This document shows, piece by piece, positions 34,209 through 43,437 of a DNA stretch of 64,000 bases (positions within the stretch are counted from its first letter, which is position 1; every line of letters begins with the position of its first letter). A program made the position numbers and the translations under genes. The notes under the pieces were generated by a model, which did no database searches, had not been told where the DNA came from, and worked only from the letters and a program-made list of their open reading frames with translations. This stretch comes from Candidatus Zhuqueibacterota bacterium (GTDB lineage Bacteria; Zhuqueibacterota; Zhuqueibacteria; Oceanimicrobiales; Oceanimicrobiaceae), in NCBI GenBank assembly GCA_029261995.1, contig JAJDAF010000008.1:141021-205020 (forward strand), written 5' to 3'.

Positions 34209-37200
34209 ATGAGAAAATTCTCGCTGACAATATCGATATTGAGTTCGCTGGTGTTTGGGCTGGGCGCGGCAGACGCACAGGATGTGCCGTTGGCCGACAC
34301 GGTCGCCATTCGAGCCATGGCCGCAGATTCGCTCTTGCTGGATTACTCCCTCGATGAGCTCATGGAGATTCGGGACGAGTACCGCCAGGAAACCGAACAA
34401 CTGCTGGTCGAGAAAGACAACCTGCGGCAGGTCGGCATTCTTGAGATGGAGGCGCTGATCGCCAGTTATCCTGAAAGCCCGATTCTGTACAAAATTATTG
34501 CCCGGCTGGCTGAACTCTACGCAGACCAGGAAGTCCGCGACTTTGGCTGGCGCATGGAAACCTATCTTGAGGAGTCAAGTGAGTTCGACGAAGGGACGCT
34601 GGCCGCGATGCCAGAGGAGCCCAGGCTCGACTTCAGCCGCTCCCTCGATTTGTTTCAGCAGGTGATCGACAACTTTCCAACCTGTGACCTGGTCGATGAC
34701 GCCTACTACCACCTCGGTTTTTTGCTCGATGAGATGGGGGAAAAACAGGAAGCAGCAGTTATCTTTGAATCACTGGAGCGCACTTACCCCGATAGCCCAT
34801 TCGTACCTGATGTTCAGATGCGCATCGCCGAATACTTCTTCAATCCGCCCGTGTCTGACATTGAGCGCTCCATTGAATTCTACGAGAAAGTCATGCAGCA
34901 CAAAGAGAGTCCGCTGTTCGACGCAGCACTCTACCGCCTGGGCTGGGCCTATTACAAGCTCAGCGACTACCCGCAGGCCATCGCTTTTTTCACTGTGCTG
35001 GCCGATGATATCGCCCGTGTCAAAAAGCTGGATCCGATGCTCAAACACCACTTCCCGGCGGTCAGAGACGAGGCGGTTGAGTACATCGGCATCAGCTTCC
35101 TCGACTTCGGCGGCGCTCCGGAAGCCGCCAGGTACTTCGAGAAGATCGGTGGCAGGGACTATGGCTACCATGTGTTCAAGAAGATTGGCGACTCCTACAT
35201 GGATGTCAAGGAAGAGTACGAGATTGCCGTGCAGTCTTACGAATTCCTGCTGGCCATGTATCCGCACACGCCGGATGCGCCCTACATCCAGAACAAGATC
35301 ACTCTGGCGTACCGTCGCCTTGAGAATGACAAGATGGCTTATGCCAGTCGCAAACAGCTCTTCCGCAAATTTAAGAAAGGCGGCGAGTGGTGGCAGCAGG
35401 TGTCACTAGCCGAGTGCAAGGCCGCGGAGGATCTGACGGAAAAAGCCATGCGGGAGAACATCGACTATCTGCTCAAAGAGGCCGCGGAGGAGGGCGATTC
35501 TACGCTCTACCAGGATGCCATCGAAGACAGCCGTGAATATCTCGCTGCATTCCCCGTCGATACAAGCGCGGCCCGCATTCATTGGAACTTGGCCCTAGTA
35601 CTCGACACAAAACTCGCCGCGCATGAGAATGCATTTGAGGAATACGTCAACATCAGCAATCTCTATCTGCATTCGCGTTTTCGCAAGCAGGCCGCCGAAA
35701 ATGCCATCGCGCTCGCCGATGAGAAGGTTCGTGGCGACAGTTCGGCAGCCACGGAAGTGGTAGCGCTCAAGCCTGAAAGCAGCCAGATAAGCGCCTTCCT
35801 GACCAACCGGTTGCAGAACCAGGCGCCGCGGGATCTGAGCGATTACGATAAGCGGCTGGTATTTGCGCTCGATAACTACATCCAGAATTTCCCGCATGAG
35901 CCGGAGACAGAGAAAATTCTTGCCAAAGTCGGTGGCCTCTACTACGAGAAACGCCGCTTCAAAGAGACCATCAAGTATTTCAAGACCTTGGCCAAACATT
36001 TTCCAGAATCAGAGGATCTGAATTACGCCCGCTTCATCACCATGGAGAGTTACTTTGGCAAAGGCGACTTTCGCAGCACTGAGTTGCTGGCAAAGCGAAT
36101 CCGAGAAAAGAGCCCAGTCTATGGCGGCCGCGCAAACACCCGGCTTTCTGAAGCGATTTTTCTGCAGGCGCAAACGGCCGCCGATTCATCGGAACACAGC
36201 CTGGCCGCCAATGAGTTCCTGCGGCTGGTGGCAGAGACACCAGACAGCAGAATTGCTGACCGCGCTCTCTACAACGCAGGTCAGCAATTCGACAAGATAC
36301 CAGACCACGAAAACTCAATCCAGACGTATTCCCGTTTGACGCAGGACTTCCCCCAATCGGAGTTTTTCCTGCCGTCTCTCAACAACCTGGCTTTCGAGTA
36401 CCGCGAAATCGAAGACTTCCAGAACGCAGGCGCCACCTATCATCGTCTGGCGCGGGCCGACAGCAATGCCGCCAGTGCCCAGGTTGCTTTGTACAACGCC
36501 AGCGTTTCGTTGGTACAGGCAGAAGCCTGGCAGGATGTGATCCAGGTCAATGCCGAGTTTTCGAACACCTATCCTGAGGCCGATGAGGCGGATGATTTGT
36601 TGTTTGACAACGCGGGCTATTTTCTGAAGTTGGACAGCCTGGACGCAGCCAACAATATCTATGCAAGCTTCACTGAGAAATACCCGGATTCGCCGAGGGT
36701 GATCGAAGCATACCTGCGGCGAGGCGAGTACTTTCGAGACGCCGGAGAAACGGTGCAAGCCCGAACGCAGTTTGCAGCGGCGATCCAGAAATACGACGAT
36801 TTCCAGTCCCGAGGCCTCGACCCGGATGAGTTTCTGGTGGCCGAAGCGCTGTTCCAGTTAGCCGAGATCAAGTTCGTTGAGTTTGCGACGATCAAGTTCG
36901 AACTGCCGAGCGCTCGCGCCGAACTTAGCAAAAAGGAAAAGAAACGCCTGCTTTTGGAGTTGGTCGATGACTACAGCCGGGTTGCCGGCTACGGCACACT
37001 CAGGCTTTACGCGGCGACCTTCAAGATTGGCCAGGCATATGAGGAGTTCGCCAGGACATGGGCGACCCAGGAGATAGGCGAACAGGGTGCGGAGCGTCGT
37101 ATCGTCGCACGGACCCAGATCAACCAAACCGCGAGCGGGCTGTTCGAGAAGGCGGTCACGGCCTTTGCGGATGGCGCCACGGCCTTACAGAAATTTGCGG

Positions 37201-38732
37201 ACAAAAATCTCGAAGTAGCGCAGCAGGATTCTGCTGACGAACGCTCCGAGAAAGTGGCCGTCGCCGATTCCAGTGCAACTGTTGCCGAAACCTGGATTGC
37301 CAACTGCCAGAATAAAACCTCGGAGAATCTGTTTGCGATTGCGGAGTTGAAAAATGCCTCGCTGCTGGAATTGCTGTCTGCACCCATTCCGGCAGGTATG
37401 AGTTCTATCGAAACTCTGGTGTATCGCAGCCAGGTGTTGCACAACGCGGTGGAGCCGCTGGCAAAAGAAGTGGCCACCGTCCATCTCCGCAATCTTGAAG
37501 AAAGCAAGAGCCTGGGCATCGAGAATGGCTGGGTGGATTCATCGCGCACCACTCTCATTCTCACCAGTGGACTGGTGCCGATCGAAACCCAGAAACTCAG
37601 TCTTGCGGCGTTGTCGCTGTACGAGCAGTTGGTGCCGTCATTCGAAACGCTTACCGAGAAAGATGACGAGGCTGCGGTGGATATCGGCGAGCAACTGGGA
37701 ACGTTGGTCGAATTCAGTACGCAACAGGCTCAGTTTGCAGCGAACGCCGCCAACGAGCACCTGGGGCAGACTCAAGCTGTCGGCGCGGATTCCGCGTTTA
37801 TCGTTGCCAACGAATCGGCCCACATGCAGTTTGTTTTCGATTTCTCCACCAGGACAGACTCACTTGCGAGGTACGCCGACACTCAGCGTGGGCGCTACGA
37901 GACTCTGTTTCAGCAGACAGAGCAGGTGGGCTATGAGGACGCAACCTACACTTTTGATGACCTGTTTTTCGCTCTGAACGACGGTTCTCATGACATGCTG
38001 CGCCTGGCCTTTGATGCCAGTCAGGAGTTGTTGGAGCCCGCCGGCTGGAATCAGAAGATTGGCATGGCCCTGATTAAGAAAGATCCGGACGAGTACGGCA
38101 AGCGGTTTGGGCTGGAATTTGCCGAAGAAGCCGTGCCGACCTCCCGACAGTGGCTGGCAAGTGCTGAAAAAACAGACCAGTGGATGAAAGCCGAGTCAAA
38201 TATGCAAGGTTGGACCCAAGCGGATTCGATTGGCGACGCAACCCATTTGAGCGAAGGCGTAGCCGGGTTGATCTGGATCGCCAACGAGGTCGTGAGCGAA
38301 ATACAGCGATCAGAGACGGTTGCGGAGACAGATTCAGTCGTCACCGGCAAAGAAAACTCAGTTTTGGCTCAAGCCGACACCATTTACTTCCGAAAATCAT
38401 TCGAACTCGACGGCCTGCCGGTTTCCGGTTCGGTGGAGCTTTACCCGAATGCTGGGTTCGAACTCTACCTGAACGGTGAAAAAATCGCCGCGCAACCAAC
38501 TGGCGACCCAGACTCCGGCCCGATGACAGTTGACCTGACCCACTCGCTGCGCCAGGGCAACAATGTTTTGGCGATTGCGATCATTGGCGCAAAGGCGAAT
38601 TCAGGGTTGGAGTCTTTGCTGAAAGTCAAAAGTGTCGCTAACTGGACTGCTTTGCAGGAAGGGGGTCTAATCTTCACGGACAAGGCCGGCGAGCTGGATA
38701 AGAAAAGTGACGTTGAAACGCTGTCTGAATAG
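34209..38732 (+). CDS. Giant exported TPR protein (1507 residues) of the TolQR-AgmX operon
   Basis: The start at 34209 gives a clean signal peptide ending GAADAQ, with AAGAAGG just upstream; the frame also extends to 34164, but that falls inside the palindrome. Blocks of tetratricopeptide repeats of the BamD/YbgF style (pairs such as YYHLGFLLDEMGEKQEA) occupy about residues 130-330 and 540-860. A Glu/Ala/Ser-rich helical part follows. A beta-rich C-terminal domain at about 1395-1480 (SGSVELYPNAGFELYLNGEK) resembles galactose-binding-like modules. The size and context resemble the large TPR proteins of the myxobacterial Agl/Glt gliding system, but direct orthology is not claimed. Confidence 0.82.
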   Translation: MRKFSLTISILSSLVFGLGAADAQDVPLADTVAIRAMAADSLLLDYSLDELMEIRDEYRQETEQLLVEKDNLRQVGILEMEALIASYPESPILYKIIARLAELYADQEVRDFGWRMETYLEESSEFDEGTLAAMPEEPRLDFSRSLDLFQQVIDNFPTCDLVDDAYYHLGFLLDEMGEKQEAAVIFESLERTYPDSPFVPDVQMRIAEYFFNPPVSDIERSIEFYEKVMQHKESPLFDAALYRLGWAYYKLSDYPQAIAFFTVLADDIARVKKLDPMLKHHFPAVRDEAVEYIGISFLDFGGAPEAARYFEKIGGRDYGYHVFKKIGDSYMDVKEEYEIAVQSYEFLLAMYPHTPDAPYIQNKITLAYRRLENDKMAYASRKQLFRKFKKGGEWWQQVSLAECKAAEDLTEKAMRENIDYLLKEAAEEGDSTLYQDAIEDSREYLAAFPVDTSAARIHWNLALVLDTKLAAHENAFEEYVNISNLYLHSRFRKQAAENAIALADEKVRGDSSAATEVVALKPESSQISAFLTNRLQNQAPRDLSDYDKRLVFALDNYIQNFPHEPETEKILAKVGGLYYEKRRFKETIKYFKTLAKHFPESEDLNYARFITMESYFGKGDFRSTELLAKRIREKSPVYGGRANTRLSEAIFLQAQTAADSSEHSLAANEFLRLVAETPDSRIADRALYNAGQQFDKIPDHENSIQTYSRLTQDFPQSEFFLPSLNNLAFEYREIEDFQNAGATYHRLARADSNAASAQVALYNASVSLVQAEAWQDVIQVNAEFSNTYPEADEADDLLFDNAGYFLKLDSLDAANNIYASFTEKYPDSPRVIEAYLRRGEYFRDAGETVQARTQFAAAIQKYDDFQSRGLDPDEFLVAEALFQLAEIKFVEFATIKFELPSARAELSKKEKKRLLLELVDDYSRVAGYGTLRLYAATFKIGQAYEEFARTWATQEIGEQGAERRIVARTQINQTASGLFEKAVTAFADGATALQKFADKNLEVAQQDSADERSEKVAVADSSATVAETWIANCQNKTSENLFAIAELKNASLLELLSAPIPAGMSSIETLVYRSQVLHNAVEPLAKEVATVHLRNLEESKSLGIENGWVDSSRTTLILTSGLVPIETQKLSLAALSLYEQLVPSFETLTEKDDEAAVDIGEQLGTLVEFSTQQAQFAANAANEHLGQTQAVGADSAFIVANESAHMQFVFDFSTRTDSLARYADTQRGRYETLFQQTEQVGYEDATYTFDDLFFALNDGSHDMLRLAFDASQELLEPAGWNQKIGMALIKKDPDEYGKRFGLEFAEEAVPTSRQWLASAEKTDQWMKAESNMQGWTQADSIGDATHLSEGVAGLIWIANEVVSEIQRSETVAETDSVVTGKENSVLAQADTIYFRKSFELDGLPVSGSVELYPNAGFELYLNGEKIAAQPTGDPDSGPMTVDLTHSLRQGNNVLAIAIIGAKANSGLESLLKVKSVANWTALQEGGLIFTDKAGELDKKSDVETLSE

Positions 38733-38752
38733 AGCTTTGAGGAGAAGTTAGC

Positions 38753-39112
38753 ATGCAATTATGGATAAGCATCGTCGTGTTTCTGCTTGCTGTTGGTTGG
38801 TATGGCAGTGCGTCGGCTCAGGACAAGAAGACCGCGACCGAAAGTGATTCTACATCCTCGCGCGTCTCAGGAGAGTTGATTCTTGATGAAATTCAGATTG
38901 AAGGCGTAGTTGAAAAACCGAACGTGACCATCCTGCGTAATCGCCTGTCATCTGATTTTGGAGCAGTAGAGTTTGAGCAGCGGACCTTTGACCGGGAACT
39001 TCGCGCCCTGCCTGACAAACGTTCCTTGTTTGACGAGGAGTTTGAATCGGTCAAGAAGGTCAACAATTTGAAGAAAGTGCTGGAAGAAGTGTTGAAGAGA
39101 ATGGCCGATTAG
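38753..39112 (+). CDS. Small exported protein of unknown function
   Basis: 119 residues with a signal peptide ending GSASAQ, followed by a charged domain with the phrase SGELILDEIQIEGVVEKPNV and a helical C-terminus. I do not recognise a family. The strand-like ILDEIQIEGVVEKP could be a short beta-hairpin that docks to a partner. A GAGGAGAAG ribosome binding site lies just before the ATG. Its place between the giant TPR protein and the ExbB-like gene suggests a structural part of the same machine. Confidence 0.75.
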   Translation: MQLWISIVVFLLAVGWYGSASAQDKKTATESDSTSSRVSGELILDEIQIEGVVEKPNVTILRNRLSSDFGAVEFEQRTFDRELRALPDKRSLFDEEFESVKKVNNLKKVLEEVLKRMAD

Positions 39113-39184
39113 CAGGAATGGCGGAGAGACGCAAGAGATGATAGCACGAATGGGAAAACAGATCAACGAATAAGGAGTGCAACC

Positions 39185-39841
39185 ATGTTAGAGATTTTCG
39201 AATACTTTCGTCCGAGCGCATCGGGTTGGATTTTCATGTGGGCATTGTTGGCAGCCGCAGCTTTCATGGTTGCCGTTGCCCTGGAAAGAACTTACTACAT
39301 CTGGGTGAGGTCGAACATCAATTCGGGCAGGTTTATGGCAGAGATTAGAGCTCTGGTCAAGGCAAAAAAGTACAAGGAAGCCGTTGCGGTGTGTGACTCC
39401 GCCAAAGACAAAGCCCTGCCGCACGTGATTAGATCCGGGTTGAAGAGTGTGGTTGGCAGCAACTCGAAGAATATCGATTTTCGGGCCATCCAGAACTCTG
39501 TCGATGAGGGGACCCTCGAGGTGATTCCGAAACTGCAGCAGCGTACGGGGTTCCTGGCGATGGTGGGCAATGTTGCCACTCTAATCGGGCTAATGGGAAC
39601 CATCTACGGTCTGATTCTGGCATTCAACGCCGTTTCTGAAGCCGGCTATGACGCCGCCCAGAAGTCTGCTTTTCTGGCTGCCGGTATTTCGACTGCCATG
39701 AACACCACTTTGTTGGGCCTGGCAATCGCGGTGCCTGCGATTACAATCTACACATTCATCCACAACAAGACCGTCAGAATCATCGATGAGATCGACGAAC
39801 ACACAGTCAAGCTGATCAATCTGCTAACAGGGAATCAGTAG
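39185..39841 (+). CDS. MotA/TolQ/ExbB proton channel protein
   Basis: 218 residues with the three-helix TolQ/ExbB layout: helix 1 at about 15-35, a cytoplasmic loop, then helix 2 containing GLMGTIYGLILAF and helix 3 containing AGISTAMNTTLLGLAIAVPA. These are the hallmark segments of the proton-driven stator family. It would pair with the two ExbD-like proteins that follow and drive a TonB-like partner. AAGGAG lies 8 bp before the ATG. In Myxococcus the matching protein AglR powers gliding; here that role is inference. Confidence 0.92.
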   Translation: MLEIFEYFRPSASGWIFMWALLAAAAFMVAVALERTYYIWVRSNINSGRFMAEIRALVKAKKYKEAVAVCDSAKDKALPHVIRSGLKSVVGSNSKNIDFRAIQNSVDEGTLEVIPKLQQRTGFLAMVGNVATLIGLMGTIYGLILAFNAVSEAGYDAAQKSAFLAAGISTAMNTTLLGLAIAVPAITIYTFIHNKTVRIIDEIDEHTVKLINLLTGNQ

Positions 39842-39845
39842 AACC

Positions 39846-40379
39846 ATGGCGTACAGACCTTCACGACGGACGCATAACACGCCGGCGGATGCGGAACCGA
39901 ACATGACGCCGATCATGAATCTCATGGTCGTGCTCATCCCGCTTCTGTTGACCTCGGTGCAGTTGATAAAAATCAGTATAATAGAGCTGAATCTGCCGCC
40001 AGCAGCGGCGGCTGATGCGGCAATGGCCAAACAGTCAAAGAAAGACAGAGTCAAGAAACTCGATTTGGCGGTTATCATCACTGACAAGGGGTTCTACTTG
40101 TCCAGTTCGTCCGCCATATTGAAGGCCAGGAAAGGTAAACCAAGTATTCCGCTCAAGGACGGGCAGTATAATTACGAACTGCTGGCAGAGAAACTCTTTG
40201 CCATCAAAGAAAAGGCCTCAGGCCGTTTTCAGGACACGGAGTCCATTACGATTCAGGCTGAGCCTAGCATTGACTACCAGACGCTGGTGAGCACCATGGA
40301 TGCGGCACGCTCAATCAAGCGCGACGGCCGGGAGTTGGCACTCTTCCCGAAGGCGTCCATCAGTGCGCTGGTGTTGTAA
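39846..40379 (+). CDS. ExbD/TolR-like biopolymer transport protein (first copy)
   Basis: 177 residues, one N-terminal membrane helix in MTPIMNLMVVLIPLLLTSV and a periplasmic domain. Typical ExbD proteins have an Asp in the helix for proton conduction; here the equivalent position in MTPIMNL is Asn, so this copy may be structural. It starts 4 bp after the ExbB-like stop, and shares its first residues (MAYxPSRR) with the second copy at 40520, which shows duplication. Confidence 0.88.
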   Translation: MAYRPSRRTHNTPADAEPNMTPIMNLMVVLIPLLLTSVQLIKISIIELNLPPAAAADAAMAKQSKKDRVKKLDLAVIITDKGFYLSSSSAILKARKGKPSIPLKDGQYNYELLAEKLFAIKEKASGRFQDTESITIQAEPSIDYQTLVSTMDAARSIKRDGRELALFPKASISALVL

Positions 40380-40519
40380 AAGCGAACGTTTGCTGGCCGA
40401 AAAGCGACTGTCGTTGCGGGTCTTGCATCGCTCATCGAGCAGAGCAGTTTCTGTCTGTCCGTCGAGTTGCAGCCACAGCCACTTAACTGAGCAAGCAGAT
40501 TCGGAATACAGAGGTTACT

Positions 40520-41011
40520 ATGGCTTACATACCGTCCAGACGGAAGCGAAACAACACGTTCGCAGGGACCGCGAAACTGAACTTGACGTCCATGATGGAC
40601 ATGTTTACGATCATCCTGGTATTCTTGCTGAAGACTTACACGACGGAAGGTGCGCTGATTCAGCCGTCCGACTCTCTGGCGCTGCCGAAGTCTACCATTC
40701 AAACGCAGCCGGAAGTCGCACTGGACTTGGTAGTGTCACGGGATGTGGTGATGGTTAACGACAGAGTGGTCATTGATATGGACCAGGTCAAGAAGCAACA
40801 AGGATTTGTGATTGCCCCGTTGAAGACGGAACTGCAGCGTCATGCGGATAAGGCAAAAAACATGGAGCAGGAGTTCGGCACGCCGTTTTCTGGCAAAGTC
40901 GTCATCCAGGGCGACAAGAGTATTCCGTACCGCGATCTGGTGAAAGTGATGGCAACTTGCGGTGCAGCAGACTACCCCAATATGCGACTCGTTGTCTACC
41001 GTAGCGAGTAA
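40520..41011 (+). CDS. ExbD/TolR-like biopolymer transport protein (second copy)
   Basis: 163 residues with the ExbD helix LNLTSMMDMFTIILVFLLK; the Asp in MMDMF is the conserved proton-conducting position, so this copy is probably the active one. The periplasmic domain ends with a segment of the type GDKSIPYRDLVKVMATCGAADY, which matches ExbD C-termini. Together with the first copy and the ExbB-like protein it makes a stator with two different TolR-type subunits, as in myxobacterial AglR-AglQ-AglS. Confidence 0.9.
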   Translation: MAYIPSRRKRNNTFAGTAKLNLTSMMDMFTIILVFLLKTYTTEGALIQPSDSLALPKSTIQTQPEVALDLVVSRDVVMVNDRVVIDMDQVKKQQGFVIAPLKTELQRHADKAKNMEQEFGTPFSGKVVIQGDKSIPYRDLVKVMATCGAADYPNMRLVVYRSE

Positions 41012-41054
41012 AAAACATGGATGTTAAAACAAAACTTGAGGAAAGGTAGAGAGC

Positions 41055-42215
41055 ATGAAGAAAACAAAGGATGAAAAGCCCAACAAGGACGTGGGCCAGG
41101 AATCCCCGGAGAGTCCAGAGTTGCCATTGCGGTTTCAGCGCACGTGGCGTGATTTGCTGGACAAGCGTTTTGCCGGGTTCTTCATTGGCTCCATTGTTGT
41201 CCACATTGCAGTCGTTGTCTATTTTCTACTCAACCCGATTGCTCAGGACTTGCTTACCCGTGACATCACCAAGATGCAAGAACATCTGGCAAGGACGATT
41301 GCAGACCGCGAAAAGTTATTGCAAGAGCAGTATGTGCAGTTTGATCTGAAAGAAAAAGCTGACGAGCCAAAGCCCAAAAGCCCGAAAATTGCGCGAAAGT
41401 CTGATGCCGGCAAGGGCGCAAGAAGCAAGAAATCGTCGGGTAAAAGCGCGAAGAAGGCGCCGCCGAAACTGGCGGATAAACCCTCTGGCGGCAGCAAGAG
41501 CGGCACCCGAAAGTCCGGGCGCAGTCGTCGCGCCCGTCGTGGTGGTGGAACGTCACAAGCCAAAATTGCATCCAATGTCGGTAACAGAGGCGTATTGGCC
41601 TTGTTGACCAGCAAGAGCAACTACGCTGCTGGTACCGAAGTGGCCGATGTGATATCTCGCTCCGGTCATTCAGGCGGAGATTTGGACAAGAAACTGGCCA
41701 AGTTGACAAGCCTCAAACGGGGCGCCCGAGGCAGCGGTAAGGGCCGGGGCAGCGGCAAGGGCCGGGTGAAAGGCGGCCGGTCACAGGGTACGGCAGGGAT
41801 CGATGAAATGGTGGCCGGCCTGGGCGACGCCACGAGCCAGTCTTTCTCCAGAGGCGGCGACCTGGCCGTCTCCGCCGGCGATATCGAAATTGAAGGTGGC
41901 GATGGCAATGGTGGCAATTCAGGAAGAAACGCCGCCGAAGTGCAGGGCGTCGTGCTGCGACACAGCAAGACGATACAGTATTGCTACGAGCGTGAGCTGA
42001 AGCGCAACCCGAATCTGCGCGGGAAAATCACAATCCGCTTCACGATTACACCGGCCGGCAAAGTGAAGAATGTTGAGGTCGTAGCCTCCACTATCAAAAA
42101 CCGTGGTGTCGAAAAGTGCGTGGTCAACCGCATCCGGCGGTGGAATGACTTCGGTCGGATCAACGCAAAATATGGCAACACAACCATTCGCCAGACCTAT
42201 GCCTTTGGGTATTAG
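41055..42215 (+). CDS. AgmX/PglI C-terminal domain protein (TonB-like)
   Basis: 386 residues. One membrane helix near 50-70 (AGFFIGSIVVHIAVVVYFLL), a long Lys/Arg/Gly-rich linker that is probably extended, and a C-terminal TonB-like domain: IQYCYERELKRNPNLRGKI, FTITPAGKVKNVEV and EKCVVNRIRRW, with the two Cys residues typical of the AgmX/PglI C-terminal family. It likely carries the energy of the ExbB/ExbD complex across the periplasm to the TPR proteins or an outer-membrane partner. It is the last gene of the operon, with the terminator 50 bp downstream. Confidence 0.9.
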   Translation: MKKTKDEKPNKDVGQESPESPELPLRFQRTWRDLLDKRFAGFFIGSIVVHIAVVVYFLLNPIAQDLLTRDITKMQEHLARTIADREKLLQEQYVQFDLKEKADEPKPKSPKIARKSDAGKGARSKKSSGKSAKKAPPKLADKPSGGSKSGTRKSGRSRRARRGGGTSQAKIASNVGNRGVLALLTSKSNYAAGTEVADVISRSGHSGGDLDKKLAKLTSLKRGARGSGKGRGSGKGRVKGGRSQGTAGIDEMVAGLGDATSQSFSRGGDLAVSAGDIEIEGGDGNGGNSGRNAAEVQGVVLRHSKTIQYCYERELKRNPNLRGKITIRFTITPAGKVKNVEVVASTIKNRGVEKCVVNRIRRWNDFGRINAKYGNTTIRQTYAFGY

Positions 42216-42263
42216 AGAAATGCATTGTTGAGTAAAACCGACTAGGGGATGGGGTAACCCATA

Positions 42264-42300
42264 GGCCTTCCGGAGGTTTTTCTTCGGAAGGCTTTTTTTT
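42264..42300 (+). terminator. Rho-independent terminator of the TolQR-AgmX operon
   Basis: GCCTTCCG (42265-42272) pairs with CGGAAGGC (42285-42292), followed by eight T residues (42293-42300). It lies about 50 bp after the AgmX-like stop codon. Confidence 0.9.
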
Positions 42301-42452
42301 GCGACCACGATGCCTTGCACACATCGGAAGTCAGCTCAGATTCGCATCGAACCTTTTTGTTCATGCCGATTCAAAATCAACAATCTGGAATCATCCCGTG
42401 CAACTCAGCCGATAACCAGAATTGCGGATCGGCCTAACAGGGACAGGTTATT

Positions 42453-43265
42453 GTGAAACAGGATTCAGCCAAACAACAGATGTTCGCTGAGATGTACGCT
42501 CTGGACGAAGAGTTCAAGAGCAAAGCAAGAAGGCCAAAACGCAAACGGAAAGGTTCACCTAAAATTTTGCGCTTCAGGAGATCGGAGCGACGGTTGCATT
42601 GGGCCATCGCCATTCCCTTTCTGGTGTGCTACACAACAGCCATCATTCTGGTCTTCGTTTACAACCCGGAGCCATCTCGCCCATTTAGGGCAGTCTTCTC
42701 ATGGACACACAGGCTGTCAGGCATTTGCCTGATTCTTCTCCCACTCCTGGAGGTCATCCGCAGCAAGGGCGATTTCCGCATTCATTTTTACAATATCAGA
42801 CAGGCCTGGGTGTGGGTATGGGACGACGTGAAATGGCTATGCCTCATGGGGTTCGCCGCTATCAGCAAGAGAATTGTGCTACCAGAGCAGGGAAAGTTCA
42901 ATGCGGCGGAGAAACTGAATTTCATGGTACTCATGTCCACTTACCCGCTTTACATCCTGACTGGACTAGCCATATGGATTACCGACTGTGCATTCTTGTC
43001 CTGGATCATCCATTCGCTCATGGCCGTCATCGCGACACCGTTGATACTCGGCCACATCTTCATGGCTACGATAAATCCTGATACGCGAAAGGGTTTGCCC
43101 GGGATGGTCTCGGGTCTGGTCGATCGGGAGTGGGCGAAACATCACTATGGTCGCTGGTATAAAGAGCATTTCGAGGATATCGGCAGTCCGAAAAAGAAGA
43201 CTCCCCGAAAGAGATCGTCTGGACAGGGGGCAACCGCGAAGGGCAACGGAAACGGTAAGGGGTGA
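42453..43265 (+). CDS. Membrane cytochrome b (formate dehydrogenase gamma/cytochrome b561 type)
   Basis: 270 residues starting with GTG. A charged cytoplasmic N-terminus (about 45 residues) is followed by four hydrophobic helices. Candidate haem-ligand histidines are in RRLHWAIAIP, FSWTHRLSG, WIIHSLMAV and LGHIFMATINP. The pattern LGHIFMA-INP-TRKGLPGMVSG is typical of the FdnI-like cytochrome b family, which passes electrons between quinones and periplasmic partners. The C-terminus is Lys-rich. No catalytic or iron-sulphur subunit is adjacent. A link with the multihaem cytochromes at both window ends is plausible but inferred. Confidence 0.85.
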   Translation: MKQDSAKQQMFAEMYALDEEFKSKARRPKRKRKGSPKILRFRRSERRLHWAIAIPFLVCYTTAIILVFVYNPEPSRPFRAVFSWTHRLSGICLILLPLLEVIRSKGDFRIHFYNIRQAWVWVWDDVKWLCLMGFAAISKRIVLPEQGKFNAAEKLNFMVLMSTYPLYILTGLAIWITDCAFLSWIIHSLMAVIATPLILGHIFMATINPDTRKGLPGMVSGLVDREWAKHHYGRWYKEHFEDIGSPKKKTPRKRSSGQGATAKGNGNGKG

Positions 43266-43380
43266 CGAGCCACGGGAGGTAAAACCACTGGCAAAACATC
43301 TGCAGCAACTCCATACCGTCCCAAGAATCAGGCTGGTCAAGCCCAAGACGAATAGCTCCTGGCGAGATCCAATAAAAAAA

Positions 43381-43406
43381 GGGGGCGGATATTAATATCC
43401 GCCCCC
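43381..43406 (-). terminator. Perfect 26-bp palindromic terminator for the giant secreted protein
   Basis: GGGGGCGGATATT with its exact complement AATATCCGCCCCC forms a perfect 13-bp stem; on the minus strand it is followed by seven T residues. It sits 32 bp after the stop codon of the gene that ends at 43438 and could also limit read-through from the cytochrome b side. Confidence 0.85.
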
Positions 43407-43437
43407 TTAAATATGAACCTCCGTACAGAGTCAGCGA

